Origin: Cladopsammia gracilis
Lineage: Eukaryota > Cnidaria > Anthozoa > Scleractinia > Dendrophylliidae
Direction of reading: 5' to 3'
Length of the DNA: 64,000 nucleotides
Assembly (NCBI GenBank): GCA_022457155.1
Contig: JAJGOT010000494.1
Span: 352,501-416,500 of the forward strand
Shown: positions 33,701 through 45,588 of the stretch, one piece after another
Numbering within the stretch: position 1 is the stretch's first letter
Layout of the letters: each line of letters starts with the position of its first letter
The notes under the pieces: model-generated
Seen by the model: the letters and a program-made list of their open reading frames with translations, nothing else
Databases searched by the model: none
Told to the model about the DNA's origin: nothing
Made by a program: the position numbers and the translations under genes

Positions 33701-35582
33701 CTTTTTTTATTGTTCCTTTTTTTCTTTTTTCGAACTGGACATTATGAAAGTGATGTACTTTATTTTCGTTCGTCAAAAATCCTTATGTTTAATTTAAAAA
33801 AAGTATATATATATATATCGAACCGTGTCAGTGTGAAAACGTAAGGTTACGACAATATTGCGTTAGGCGTTACGCGTTAGCATTTCTTCTTCTCGGGTTG
33901 GCTCTTAGGAGCCTTTGATTAGACATAATTTTAAGCTTATGTTTCTCTGTAAAAGCACTCAAATCACTTGGGAATCAATGCTGCAATGAGTTAAAGGCGC
34001 CACGAGTTCAAGCTGTGTACAGCTTCTTGTTGAAAATAAAATTCTAAGTGTCGACATTACGCGTTATGTAAGTCTCAATAAGGTGTCCGACGTCTTTCTG
34101 GACGGTATGATTTAGGCACAACCCTTGTCTCAGGACGTCATTATATTTGCCTTAGATGATAAAGTTGAATCTCGTTCCCAGAGGCCGCGTTCCTTTTGGT
34201 CAGTCCGTGAAAGTTCGAACGTTCGGTCTCCGCTGATCTGAAACGTGCGGGCTCTGGGGACGAGATTGGATGACCAAATGCAACTCGTGTGGGCATGCGT
34301 AGTAGGTTTTGTAGTGTCTAATTACTCATGCGCATAGCGGCATGAGTCACATTCTCGTCCCCAGAGCCGCTTGGCCCTCTTAACCGCCGGAACCTGAGTA
34401 CGAGAGCCAAGGGGCTCTGGGGACACAGGATTTGATTGGCTAGTTTCAAAACAATAACATCTAAAACGGAAGTAAAAAATCTGGATTAGTTGCCGGGAAA
34501 TCGGTCAAGAAATCGCAAATGTAACTTGCCTTTAAAGACTTTAAACTGTCAGAAGGTATTGGCTTGGGACGCTTATACTTGGGAATCACTATGATGATTT
34601 TCAACGACAAAGACTGCGTGTTTCAAATACTAGATTTTGTTAATTAGAGCAAGAAGTTCGATCGAGGATTCCCTTTGGCTGAGCGTAGCCAACATGGCCT
34701 GGTCACGTTAACAAAACTTCACCGTCCCACCAGGGATTATCAATTACGGCCAGTATCCGGAGAAACTATTTTGTGGATCAGAACATATCAGTAAATCGCC
34801 TGAGCATGCAGCAGTTCACGACGAGTAACAAGCAGCTGCATCGCAGGTCTGGTTTACTAACTGTGGCATGTGCATTTATAAATATCAAAGGTACTGGATT
34901 ATTTCTACCAAAATCCACATTTCGTGATAAAATTTGTCACCCTTTTTGAATTCCAGTATATTACGTGTAGCTGTTCATTTATGGATATTATCTGGCTTCA
35001 CGATTTCATTACATTCCACTGCATTTTATCAGATTTGTCAGTTGGCTATTCCCCGAGCTAGGGTGACCGCTTAATAGAGGCTCCACTGAATATTTTTTAG
35101 ATAACATTCCTTTAACCATCATGATCAGGTATGGACTGTCTTGTGACCCTTTAATTCCACTGTATTATTACGAAGGTGAAATAAACGTTATGATGGTTCA
35201 CTTCACTTTTCTAATTAATTTGTTGTTTTTATAACAGTAATCCATATATTGCAATTTTTTTGTTTATTTTTTATGGAAAATATAATTTGGGCAATTATCA
35301 TACTCAATGGCTTCACACTAGGGCTTCCAAGTATATCCTAAGTGCCCTTGAAACCAAGTTTGAATGTGAAAGAGTAAATTGCGCATACTTGAACCCTTCT
35401 TTGTGATCATGGAAATGTGTCTGGTTATGTCTGGTAGTATGCAAAGAAAATCCACTGCAAGTACTCTTTTCTCAGTTTCCTTGCCTTTCCCTGCACATCT
35501 ATTCCAGTAACTGACTGTTTGTAACAGGCTAACAGAATGCTGATCAGGACATGTGGTGCAGCTATCTGCCAACTTGCTTTCT

Positions 35583-36208
35583 CAGGGACCGCGCAGAGGG
35601 AGGGGGTGGGGGGGCTTTAGCCCCCCCCCCCCACTTTTTTGCAAGAATAAAAATAAATTAAACAAAAAATAATTTAACAAAAGTAACGGAGTGAAAAATA
35701 ATAAAAAATCGTTAATTCAAAAGTGACCAGAGTTACTGGCAAAGACAAACGTGCAGATAAATAGACAGAATGAAGCATTAGTCGTTACAATTGTAAAATA
35801 TTTTTTCGCCCTCGATCTGCATAACTCTTCATATCATACTCAGCCTCGTGCAATAATTGCTGAGTAATTATACAGCGTTGAGTTCAAGGCAGCTCAAGCA
35901 AAATCGTTGGATTTCTGGCTTATTTATAGTAATTAAAGGTTGATATCAGTTACTGGTATAACATAACAATCTATCATATTTCAATTTAGTGATGGTGAAT
36001 TTTCAAACCCGATAGCAACATCACTGAAGATGTGGAAAAAAATCAATAGTTTTATCGTTATAATAGCATTCTCCATCACTTTAGAGAAATTGAATCGAAA
36101 TCCACAAGCATGCCCCCCCCCCCCGTCCACAAAAAAAAAAAAATTCCTTCACGCATTCTTCTTTAGCCCCCCCCCCCCCCCACTCGAAAACTTGCTGCGC
36201 GGTCCCTG
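35583..36208. mobile_element. 626-bp MITE with CAGGGACCGCGCAG ends
   Basis: CAGGGACCGCGCAG at 35,583 and the inverse at 36,195-36,208, with poly-C/poly-G tracts inside both ends. TTTCT flanks both sides (35,578-35,582 and 36,209-36,213). Nested in the Mutator-like element. Confidence 0.65.
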
Positions 36209-36282
36209 TTTCTGCTACAGAAACTGTCTATGTGGGCCATACATGTATGTGTTTTGGGGGAAATAGTTAAAAACAGGGACAG

Positions 36283-37640
36283 ATCCAGGAATTTCTGAAA
36301 GGGGGGGTCTGGGTGCATGCCCCTCGGAAAACGTTTCTGATTTTACGCTCTAAAATGCCACTTCCAACATTCCTGAGACTTGAAAAGCGTTTGTTAAGTC
36401 AAAAACTTGACAATCAGTCAATCGGTGGAAGTGAAACAACTAGGTATAAAACAATTTTATTCTATTATTTTTAAGAACCATATGGGAGACACAGGTCTGG
36501 TAGGGGAAGGGGGTGGATCCAGACCCCCCCCCCCCCCGACCCTCCCCCTGGATCCGCCACTGTAAAATACCCTTGTTTGGTAATGAGGACAAGATAGTTG
36601 TTGGTGTACCAACTACTCTTGCTTTTTTCTTAAAATAATAAAGCTCAGCCTTTTTTAAATGGTGCTTTAAGCATCCAGCACACTAAGTATTTCCTCATTG
36701 ACAAATTATCTGTGAAACTGCTAACACGGTAGTACATGGATACCCTCCATGCCTGGCCCAAATTCAGGTGACGAGGCTTACTAATCTCATACTGGCACCA
36801 ATAAAAGACATGCTTTACTAGGATGTCATCTGAATTTAAATATGCAAGTTCACTCTGAAACATATGCCTCTTTAATTTTGTTTTAAAATCCAGGGTGGAT
36901 ACAGTGGGGGTGGGGGGGTCCTTTAGACATTCAGTTTTAACAGTTTTCTTTTTAATTGCAACAATGAAAAATTTTATTGACCTAGGCAAATACCCGTAGC
37001 CTGCCCCCATAAAAAAATCCTGGATCCGCCTCTGAAATCATTATGACAGTGCTACATCGTGTGGCACAAGAACAGATAGATGATTTCCAGTTCCTGGTAG
37101 GTTGCCTGGGGGAGGGGAGTACTTCCCTTCTGCCGAATGGGGTCGTATTTTCACAACTGGATTGACTATAATGGGGTTACATTTTCAACAGAGTATGGGG
37201 TCGCACATTTTTGGGATTTTTAGAGTAAGAAAATTATGGCAATTTCCTTTTTTTTTGTGGGGGGGGTATTTTTGTTCTAGTATGGATTTGGGGGATTAAA
37301 AACAAAGTGACTAGGTTTGGATCACAAAGTTTACATTTTCACAAAAGTGACAAATATGGGGTCAATAATTGGCCACAGAATAGACTATTTAATAATTGGA
37401 TTATGAGCTTGAGATTTCTATCTCGTGATATAGTTGATAAGTTTTTATTGAATAGCAACTGCCACTGACAACTGCACATACTCACTTTGTACAACAGTTT
37501 AGATAGTGAGTAGAATAGCCAATAAGAGAACAGCATTCATGATAGAATGCTAGTAGATTTATACTAAAATGGAGTAGGGGCTCTGAGAGGCCAGCAGCAA
37601 ATACCCTGGCAGTGGAAGTTGATCCAAGCACCCCCCTGGG
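36283..37640. other. Repeat-rich interior of the Mutator-like element
   Basis: It has CAGGGACAGATCCAGG / CCTGGATCCGCCACTG ends (36,285-36,562) typical of short hAT-like MITEs, another GGATCCGCC end near 37,021, and an array of tatggggtcgc-type motifs (37,130-37,370). No gene supported. Confidence 0.45.
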
Positions 37641-39002
37641 GTAAAACATTGGCATTAGTTCACATACAAACTTTTACTGACTGGATTTTTGAGGATGAAA
37701 TATTAACAAGCTTCTTTAAAAATATCTGAAGATGATGATGATGGATCTTGTTATCTGTCTTGAAAGCCTTTTATCTCTGCAGAGGCTCAAATGGAGTTTG
37801 TGGAAAGGGAGAATCTGTTGAGCGAAGCGAGTGCATGCACAAAGGAACCAAGAAGACAGATGCTGGAGCTCAATCAGTCTTCATGTCTTTTGCATCTGCA
37901 CACATCTTGTTTATCTAAATCACCCTAATCCCTCTGAGCTGATGAGATGATCTAAAGCCAAAAAAGAAATTATGTTTACAGAAACAGAGAACAGTGGAAT
38001 TCAGCAGCCAAATTTAATACAGTGATTAGAAGTAACATATTTCAGTAGTAGTAAAATATATCACTGATTGATTCACCTGCAAGTTTCTTTGACTTTTGGG
38101 ATACTTGTAGATCTCCCTTGATCTTTGCAATACCAGTGGAAATGCTCTGCCTGAGCAAAGAAGTCATATGTAGATGCTAAGAGTGATTTTATTTGACGAG
38201 TTGTGCAGAAAGCCACAACACATTTTTCAACATTTCATAAGAGATAATTTTAATTCTCCTTATTTTTTCCCTGTTCTGTCTTAGATGAATTCAAAATGTC
38301 TGGCTAAGCTTGTACAAAAGGGAAATATTGTACAAGTTTGAAATGTCCAAAAGATGTCATTAGTGAAGTCAAAGATTTGAGTATTAAAACACCATTGATA
38401 TGTGGCCGTAAGTAACATGAAATAATTTACATATCATTGTCAGCACCTGCATATAAATCCACCTTCACATTTCAAACAGATTCCTAGAATAGCCCAGAAA
38501 TTTCTAAATGTAGTCTTAAATTATTATCTATACCTTGACTTCTGGATGCAAAAATCTCGGAATCGGCGAGACTAGCCATAAATTGATGATAAGTTTGAAA
38601 GTCAGCCAGAGTCAGCTGATGTATTAAAGCTTATTCAGCGGGTATTCATAAGCCAAAAATCCTCCAACTATCTGATCGCGACGATTGTTACCATATTCAC
38701 GACTCGGAAACTGCCGAAAGTTTAACGATAACATCTAACTACTCCTCGCGAAAGATAAACGTGCAACTTCTGAAATGAGACAGCCAGAATCCTGCCTTTT
38801 CTTGCACCGTGTTCTTCATATTGAAAGCACGTCCGCCATCTTGAAAAAAACTCTGAGCATGAGCAGAACCAACCGGAAGTCCTAGATTCTAGCCAATCAA
38901 ATCCTGTGTCCCCAGAGCCCCTTGGCTCTCGTACTCAGGTTTCGGCGGTTAAGAGGGCCAAGCGGCTCTGGGGACGAGAATGCATGAGTCAAGGTTTCGG
39001 TA

Positions 39003-40192
39003 CATTCTCGTCCCCAGAGCTCCACGGTTTTTTTAAATTGCGTCTCGTGTAGCTCTGGTAACGGACAAAAATTTGAATTTTTTGATTGGCCGTTTAAAAT
39101 GAATGCGCAACAAGGTAAAAAATTTTACGCCTCTACGCATAAGGTTTTACTTCCGATTGAATTTCAAATGTTGAAGTCCTATGACTACATCAACAAAACC
39201 AACGTTTTAATTTCAACACATTCAACGACCAATGTCACCCAGTTTTGTTTGGTTTAGCAGGTAAAGATACGGCTGCTAAATTTCAAAGTATAACGGGATC
39301 TGATTGTCGCTAAATTCCGAAAATAATCAGTATGTGTCTTGGACGAAGCTATAAGCGGCCACGAATATTAAAAAAGTATGTTGCTTGCAACAGGGACGAG
39401 TATTAATTAAAGGAGAGGCAAAAATCCTGAAGAAAGCCCAAGGGTGAAAAGAAATATTACCACTAGGTTACCCATTTTAAATAACAACAACAACGCTATC
39501 AGCACTCTCGTAAGCAAGTTATATTTTCTTTATTAGGTAGTACTCTTTGCTACAACTTGAAATACAAATCTAGGGAAACGAAGGTCACTCGAAGCCCAAT
39601 TAAAATAACATGAAACAATTGCAAAACAAAAATTCCTCGATATTTCTTACCACTGTTCGATGAAATAAGCCTAATCAATGACCACAGCGTGTCCATCAAC
39701 AAACTTAGCTGTCCCATCAACTGATTTGGTCACCGTGATTGCGTTCAGTGGCGAAACGATAAATACACAGCTCCCAAACGAAAGAAATCGGTTGACTTAT
39801 CGAGGAATTTCTAAAACCAGTAGGCAAAATACAAAGACAATCTTTCTTCTTAATAACAGCAGCACGTAAAGCTTTTCTTCTTTCCTTTTTAGCGAGATGT
39901 TTTCCTGTAATTGTTAAGTCTTGTACAGTCCTTTCGAACGCCATTCCACACACACAACATTCTCGTCTCCAAAGCTCAACCAAACGAAACGAGGGCTCTG
40001 GGGACGAGAATGCGCACACGAAAGATGTTTTTATTTCCGGTTTCTGGCATTGAGCAAGCGCAATAGTACATTAATGCATAAGGCATGCGCTAACGGATGT
40101 CGTGGATTTTACGACATCCGGAAGGCACTGTTACCAGAGCCCTTCGTTTTTTCCGCTGACCAAACGAAACGAAGGCTCTGGGGACGAGAATG
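39003..40192. mobile_element. 1.2-kb Mutator-like element, same TIR family
   Basis: Ends CATTCTCGTCCCCAGAGC and the inverse. Perfect 9-bp duplication GTTTCGGTA at 38,994-39,002 and 40,193-40,201; empty site in unit 1 at 6,425-6,433. A second internal pair of TIR-like ends sits at 39,958-40,013. It lies 11 bp from the neighbouring 4.6-kb element, two independent insertions of one family almost side by side. Confidence 0.85.
39813..39945 (-). pseudogene. Possible RecQ-like helicase fragment
   Basis: On the minus strand a frame reads ERRKALRAAVIKKKDCLCILPTGF, resembling the run into motif I of RecQ-family helicases, where the Walker A glycine-lysine-serine should follow. Here it continues RNSS, so the nucleotide-binding loop is lost. 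If right, the element captured a helicase exon or derives from an autonomous partner that carries one. Short match, low certainty. Confidence 0.35.
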
Positions 40193-40651
40193 GTTTCGGT
40201 ATTAAAGGTTTCTTTTCGTCTCGCTTTTTGTTTTCCCGTATCCCGCTGGACGACTTTCACTTGTCTGATTGGTTGACACGCGACCTCGTGATTTCGGCGT
40301 GCCCGTAATCACGTTCTTGTTACCAAATAGCCGAGTCAAGCCACTAGCATTTGGACTTCCCCGGAAAAGAAATTACATTTTTCGATGGGAATTTATGTTG
40401 ATATCAATTTGTGATTGAATTTTTCTTTGTGTTGTGGCTAATTTTGAAGAAATGCTTATAAAACGTGTTTAAATTCGGTTGTAAATTCAGTCGTAATAAA
40501 TGATATCTGATATTATGTAAACAAAACAAGACTTACATGTCACGCAAAATTCGATGAGAGTGAAGGGGTGTGTGACCCAGTTAAAAATTAACCATGAAAC
40601 GTTCTTATGCAAGCGCATGAGTACAGGCTACCAGCTAGCCTCTTGTTGAAG

Positions 40652-41704
40652 ATGAAGGTGCTTTCAAACAACTGTGTTTCCAAAATAAAGATTCCAGAAG
40701 GAGTGAAAAGTGGAAAAGGAGTTGATTACAACCCGGTTTTGGATTTGTATGCGACTATCGATTACGTTGGTAGAGTTTCTGTGTGGAGTCCTATGAGTGG
40801 AAAAGTTACAGCCGAATGCGATCTCGGGGCTGAGATTGATGGAGATGTTCACATGCAGTTTGTGCCTGGTGATCGCATTGCAATAAGCTATTCAGAATTA
40901 TATCGCTATAGATTTTTAAAGATCTATTCCCTTGAGAAAGGCACATTTGATTCATCTGAACTTGATATAGAAGTTCCTTCCTTGTCTTATCCTGGGGCGC
41001 TCGCACTATCTCCGGAGAGGAATCTTCTTGTCGCGGGTTGGCCAATCATGGATCGCGGTCTTTATGAAATCTGTATGGACTGGGATAACCTAAAAGTCCT
41101 CAAAACAAGAGAACTTTGTATTCCCGAAAATGAGGAATCTGAAGATGTCGAGGAATTACGTGCAATTGCAGAGCTATGCTGTTCTCCAGATTTCAAGGTA
41201 ATTACAGCTGGATTCGATGAAGACTTTTTCAAATTGTCCACTTTTTCAGTTGCAAAGGTGTGTTTTGACTCTGAAGGGGAAGACGAAGAGAAAATTGAAA
41301 CCAAAGAACATGCAACTATCACTTATTATATGCTTGATGGAGAAGAAAGCCCAATAAATGATATAACTGGATTAGTCCATGATGGACAAAATCTGATTAT
41401 TGCAAATGGAGATAAAATTGTGCTGCTGGATTCAATAACAGAAGGTAGCAATGCACATCTCATTGCATCAGGTGTGCAACGTTCAAGGCCAATTCAAGAA
41501 CGGAGACTGAATTTGAATCATAAAGGACAATTAATGGTATGTGAAGAGAAAGCAATAAAGTTGTTTGAATATAACTGCAACCCAAGGTCCCTGCAAGATT
41601 TATGCCGATGCTGTGTAAGGAAAGCAATTCCTGCTGGTTACAGAGATGCAGTAAAGGGCTTGAAAATTCCATCCACACTGAAAGAATACTTGCTGTACAA
41701 GTAA
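40652..41704 (+). CDS. Beta-propeller SOCS-box protein, copy A2
   Basis: Single exon, 350 residues from MKVLSNNC; an earlier in-frame ATG at 40,607 is in transposon sequence. Same layout as A1: blades over about 20-306, acidic loop, SOCS box at 310-350 with BC box SLQDLCRCCV and LKIP at the Cul5-box position (LEIP in A1), ending STLKEYLLYK. By hand count A1 and A2 differ at about 20 residues against about 6 silent sites, many on predicted blade surfaces. Its 3' flank lost the TTL/LINE segment: the junction at about 42,080-42,097 joins what in unit 1 are 8,330 and 11,035. Confidence 0.82.
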   Translation: MKVLSNNCVSKIKIPEGVKSGKGVDYNPVLDLYATIDYVGRVSVWSPMSGKVTAECDLGAEIDGDVHMQFVPGDRIAISYSELYRYRFLKIYSLEKGTFDSSELDIEVPSLSYPGALALSPERNLLVAGWPIMDRGLYEICMDWDNLKVLKTRELCIPENEESEDVEELRAIAELCCSPDFKVITAGFDEDFFKLSTFSVAKVCFDSEGEDEEKIETKEHATITYYMLDGEESPINDITGLVHDGQNLIIANGDKIVLLDSITEGSNAHLIASGVQRSRPIQERRLNLNHKGQLMVCEEKAIKLFEYNCNPRSLQDLCRCCVRKAIPAGYRDAVKGLKIPSTLKEYLLYK

Positions 41705-43897
41705 ACCTAGTGCCGCAACCCTCAACAAGAACATGGCACTTCTACGAAACCCTTGAGTTCAAAGGATTCATTATTCAAAGAGTTAGCTCTCGGACTCGGG
41801 AGTTGGAGGAGATGGAGGGGGGGTATTGGGAAATTATTAAAGGATCTGAGTGATCATTTTCTTAATTCTTATCACCTCTCTACTTAATAATGCATTGATA
41901 CTACAATGGGAGATTCGATACTGATTACTATTGGGGCTTAAAGGTTGGTTAGCTGGCTAATAGTCTCAAGCTCTGTACTGATAACGTACTCATCACACCA
42001 AGTTATTTTATGTCCTGATTGAGACCATGAGCACAGCACTCATGCACCAGACTGCAAAATATTTATGGTCAGTACAAAATGTTTGTACTGACCATACAAA
42101 ATGAGGGGTGCTCATCAAAAACGTTTAAAAGAAAAACACCCTAAAAGGTACCAGAATCTCCTACAGCTACTATGCATGTACAGAATACCACTGACCTAAC
42201 TGAGGGCAACTACTATCAACACCACCAATAAAAAAATTTTCATTCAAACTTTTTTTCTTGTGGAGGAGATCGAGGGGGAGGGGGAGTGTGTGATCACAGG
42301 TTAAACATATCTCAAACCCTACTGAAGCACTGATAGGGTGACAGGACAGGGACTGGGCAGGTAAACCTCGCCCCAGGCCCTTCTCCACATTCAAAATGGA
42401 CGGCAGAGAAGGGCCTGGACAAGGCTGCCAAAACACTCCAAATATCCTGGTCAGAGTACGTATTTTGTTAAGCCTGGTTCACACTAGCGACATAATGACA
42501 TAAAGAAAAGATAAGTTTTTTCCTTATATATGTCGTTATGTTTGTCATTATGTTTCTATTATGTCGTTATGTTGTGTTGTTCACACTGGTGACATAAGAC
42601 ATCGATATACGTCATGTTTGGAATTTGCGTGACCTCGCCGTTATGTTGCCAGTGTGAACCAGGCTTTATGTAAAACATGATGAAATGTCGTCATTTTGTA
42701 TTAATGGATTTGGATTACCAGAAAAAAAATATGACTGTGCACATATTGCTGGAAATAACCTCTAAAAAAAACCATTTCATTGTGTGACACCAGGGATTTC
42801 TATGCCCAATCCTGCCATTTTGAAAGTTGGGGGGGGGGTGCACTCAAGTTGAGATGTTTCATAAGTGTTGTTTTTGTTTTTACAAATAGCAGTATAAAAT
42901 TATCATATCATATTATGATATTATTATCATTATTATTGTTGGAATAACAATACCGCGGTTCTCACTAGAGCGCTTTAGCGCACTTGAAGTGCACTTGGTA
43001 CGTACTTGTAGTGTGAACTCCTTTCTGAGAGTATTTTCTAAGTCTGACTTAGCTTACGTTTCAATAGAAGCACTCATCTCATTTATTTACACGTTTAAAT
43101 CTCTTTGTAAAATGAATCACACATTCATTTTCTATAAGCTCCATATATATTTCCTTTCTTTTTATCAAAAACGTCTTTTTGAATGACGCGTGCTGTTGGT
43201 TTGTGTGGATTCACCCAAGTGTAGCTCGCGTTCTTGGAGTGTGAACGTTTTAATGACCGCACGTTTTTATTTCTTTGTTGCCCTGGCGATAAGCATAAAA
43301 CAAAAAGATCCAAGTGCACTTCAAAGTAAGGTCTACTCCTTGCTTGGGAGCGCACTTGACCAATGACAGTACAGCCTTGCAGCTAAAAGCACGTTTGTGC
43401 GCAACTTGAATTCCACAGGGAACGAACTCTCTGCGTCTTGGTTTACGATTCTGGATTCACGGGTGACTTCAAAGAGACTCAAGTTTCATTTTAGCTAGCT
43501 GTTGCATTTGAAGGCGTATTTCATGCCGACTTGGGGTACAAATATTCTACGTTGAGTTAAAGGTTGTAGTCTAATTCTCAGGCTTAGCCAATCAAAAGCA
43601 CAACAGCCATGCGCCATTCAATACTCATGAGATAAGAAAACTTGTTTTTCAGACAAGCACGAATAATCTCCTAAAAATTCACAATAAGTGAGCATAGTAT
43701 TACACCAGGCTCAAAGACTATTTTTTTTTGCTGAATTAAGTTCAAATTTAACTTGACTTGATAAGAAAAATTATTTTTACTATCGACTTAGCGTTTTATG
43801 CATATCGTACGCTTTAGTCCTGCAACTTTGTTTATCAAGCTAATATATCAACTGCATACCTACTTGTGCTTGCAAGTAATTTAAGGTGGCTCGACTG
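41705..43897. other. 3' flank of A2
   Basis: Colinear with 7,943-8,330 and 11,035-12,853 of unit 1. It holds the PIF-type MITE copy (42,471-42,665, TTA duplication) and a G-rich tract at 42,828-42,838. No gene supported. Confidence 0.55.
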
Positions 43898-43920
43898 CTC
43901 AAGCAGTTTAAGGCCTGGGT

Positions 43921-45278
43921 CATGCAAGAAAAACTGGTTCACAGACAAAAACAGCTACATCTAAGCAATAGTTGACCCGATAACCACGAAATTTTCGTGG
44001 ACGATAGTTCTCCAAGCGCCTTTTTGCCTTAACGTAACAACGTTCACCAAGATGGTCACGTGTCCGGTCACGTGATCAAAACAACATTCGTTTAGCTTTT
44101 ACCGGAATTGGTGAGTTATAACAAGATTCATTGCAAACAAACGAATAAAATCAATATTCATTAAAAAGTTCTAGCCCTCTACGTTTGGAATGAGTGTCCC
44201 TCATTGCTTTCAAGAAAGATGTAAGAGAAAAAAGAGCCGTATAACAACTTTTATAAACTTAATGACATTTCATTCTTTATCAAATCGATTACACGGTTCA
44301 TTCCAAACGTGAGTATTTAGTTCTACAACGTCTTCTTCGATTTTGATAATAATAATTGCCTCAAATAGAAAATTGGGCGCCAACTTGAGCATTTTATTGC
44401 CCCCTATTTGAACGAAGAAAGAAGCCGCCATCTTGTGGCTTTTCGTTCCATAGAGTAGAGCCTGGACCTAACTATTAAATGATACCGCTGAGTAGGTTGG
44501 ATTAGAACGAGGCTCAAAACAAATATGGCGGACAGAAGAAGAAACGAAGAAATCAATTATAAAATGATCAAGTCGTTATCTGTTACAGATTTTTTTGGGC
44601 TCCTACAATTGTCACGGGTTCTTAAATGGTTAATGGTTTTTTACTTGATGTATTTTGTAATTTTCACGCGCTCCTTGTCCGTGATTAAGGCTCATTTAAT
44701 GACGCTATTAAAAAGTAATATATAATAGAGCGTTTGGCAAGAGTTTCTTTTAATTTCGTATCAAGAGTGTAATTTATGATCACTCCATAATGAAAACGCC
44801 GTTCTTAGCCGGGTCCTAAATTAAGGCTAAATGCACTTACGGCCAGCTAGCAATGTTTAGCACAGGAGAGGGTGGGGAAGAGAGTGACAATGGGGCTGAT
44901 GCTGAGCAGTTGACAATTTTTCCATGTCCACAGTGAGAATTTCGAAGATCGACAATCGTTTAGTATGAACTTTACTGAGATAGAAATCAGCCAAGCTTGG
45001 AGAAGGATTGTGAAAACAAAGCTCTTCAAAAAGTCCGATTCCCCCCCCCCCCCCCCCCAATCCCCCCTCCACATCTTCCAAGCCGCATTGCCCTCCCCTC
45101 CCAACTTGACAACGATGGAATTTACATGCGCAGTTTACGCTCATTTCCCGAGGTTAATCCCAAGGTCAGTTGGAGAAAACGTTTTGTGGGGGTAAAACAG
45201 AACTGTAAAAAAAAAGACAAAAGAAAGACAAACAAAAAACAAAAAAAAAAAAACAAAAAAAAAAATGTAATATTAACA
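43921..45278 (+). promoter_or_regulatory. 5' region of the transposon gene
   Basis: It should contain the promoter and perhaps a leader exon. An ATG at 44,525 opens a 66-codon frame (MADRRRNEEINYK...) that has no obvious splice donor joining it to the gene. A poly-C run lies at 45,041-45,059 and an A-rich run at 45,208-45,265. No clear TATA box seen. Confidence 0.3.
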
Positions 45279-45459
45279 ATGGGCATTGACTGTGGATTTG
45301 CAAGAGTTTATTTGTGGGATACAAAATCCCTGGCCAAAAAAAATGTCAGAAAAAAGGAAGATGAAACGGAAAGGGCATACAAATGTCGACTGCTTGATGA
45401 AAGGTATCGGCTGTACATCGACAGATTTAAGAAATATCCACGTTTACATGTCAGCAAAG
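45279..45459 (+). CDS. Transposon gene, exon 1 (start uncertain)
   Basis: Frame MGIDCGFARV...KKYPRLHVSK ends at donor AAAG|GTAAGT (45,460) in phase 1. I took the ATG after the A-rich run; the frame is open further upstream to 44,997, so an earlier start or another exon is possible. Lys/Arg-rich. Confidence 0.6.
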
Positions 45460-45588
45460 GTAAGTTTTTCTAAATTAAATTTTAAACAGCTTTTGAAAAT
45501 TAATAACAAATGAAGTTGTTTTATACTTACAGCATTAATTAATTAATTAATTAACAGCATTAATTAAAAAATTGCTTTTAATTAACAG

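Larger units (their letters stand above)
22074..34123. mobile_element. 12-kb TIR element with 9-bp target duplication
   Basis: Left end GGTCAAGCCCAAATCATACC (22,074) and the right end, read inverted, GGTTGTGCCTAAATCATACC (34,123). Similarity continues for about 60 bp (GACGTC, ACACCTTATTGAGACTTA). The flanks are CGTGTCTCA (22,065-22,073) and CTTGTCTCA (34,124-34,132), a 9-bp duplication with one mismatch. A 350-bp deletion derivative with a perfect 9-bp duplication is at 62,981-63,330. Long TIRs with 9-bp duplications fit Mutator-like elements. I found no transposase. The interior carries a minisatellite, other MITEs and a Penelope-like element. Confidence 0.65.
34350..38982. mobile_element. 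4.6-kb Mutator-like element, non-autonomous
   Basis: TIRs of about 95 bp begin CATTCTCGTCCCCAGAGCCG, and both inner sides carry GAGCCAAGGGGCTCTGGGGA. The 9-bp duplication CATGAGTCA at 34,341-34,349 and 38,983-38,991 is perfect. The empty site is in unit 1 at 6,412-6,422. No transposase frame found; a 121-codon minus frame at 36,645-37,010 is unrecognised. It contains a 626-bp MITE and GGATCC-ended repeats. Outside these I see no gene in 34,450-38,880. Confidence 0.85.
34324..40645 (-). mobile_element. CAAGAGG...CATGAGT element upstream of A2, split by two Mutator-like insertions
   Basis: Same insertion as 6,397-6,886 in unit 1 (ACTCATGCG at 34,324, CTCTTG at 40,645, TT flanks). The 490-bp element now spans 6.3 kb because elements at 34,350-38,982 and 39,003-40,192 landed in it. 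The A2 start codon is 6 bp beyond its end. Confidence 0.65.

Noticed and set aside
45041..45059. Poly-C and poly-G runs across the window as regulatory G-quadruplexes
   Set aside because: They are homopolymer tracts inside repeats, unequal between the units and prone to sequencing error.
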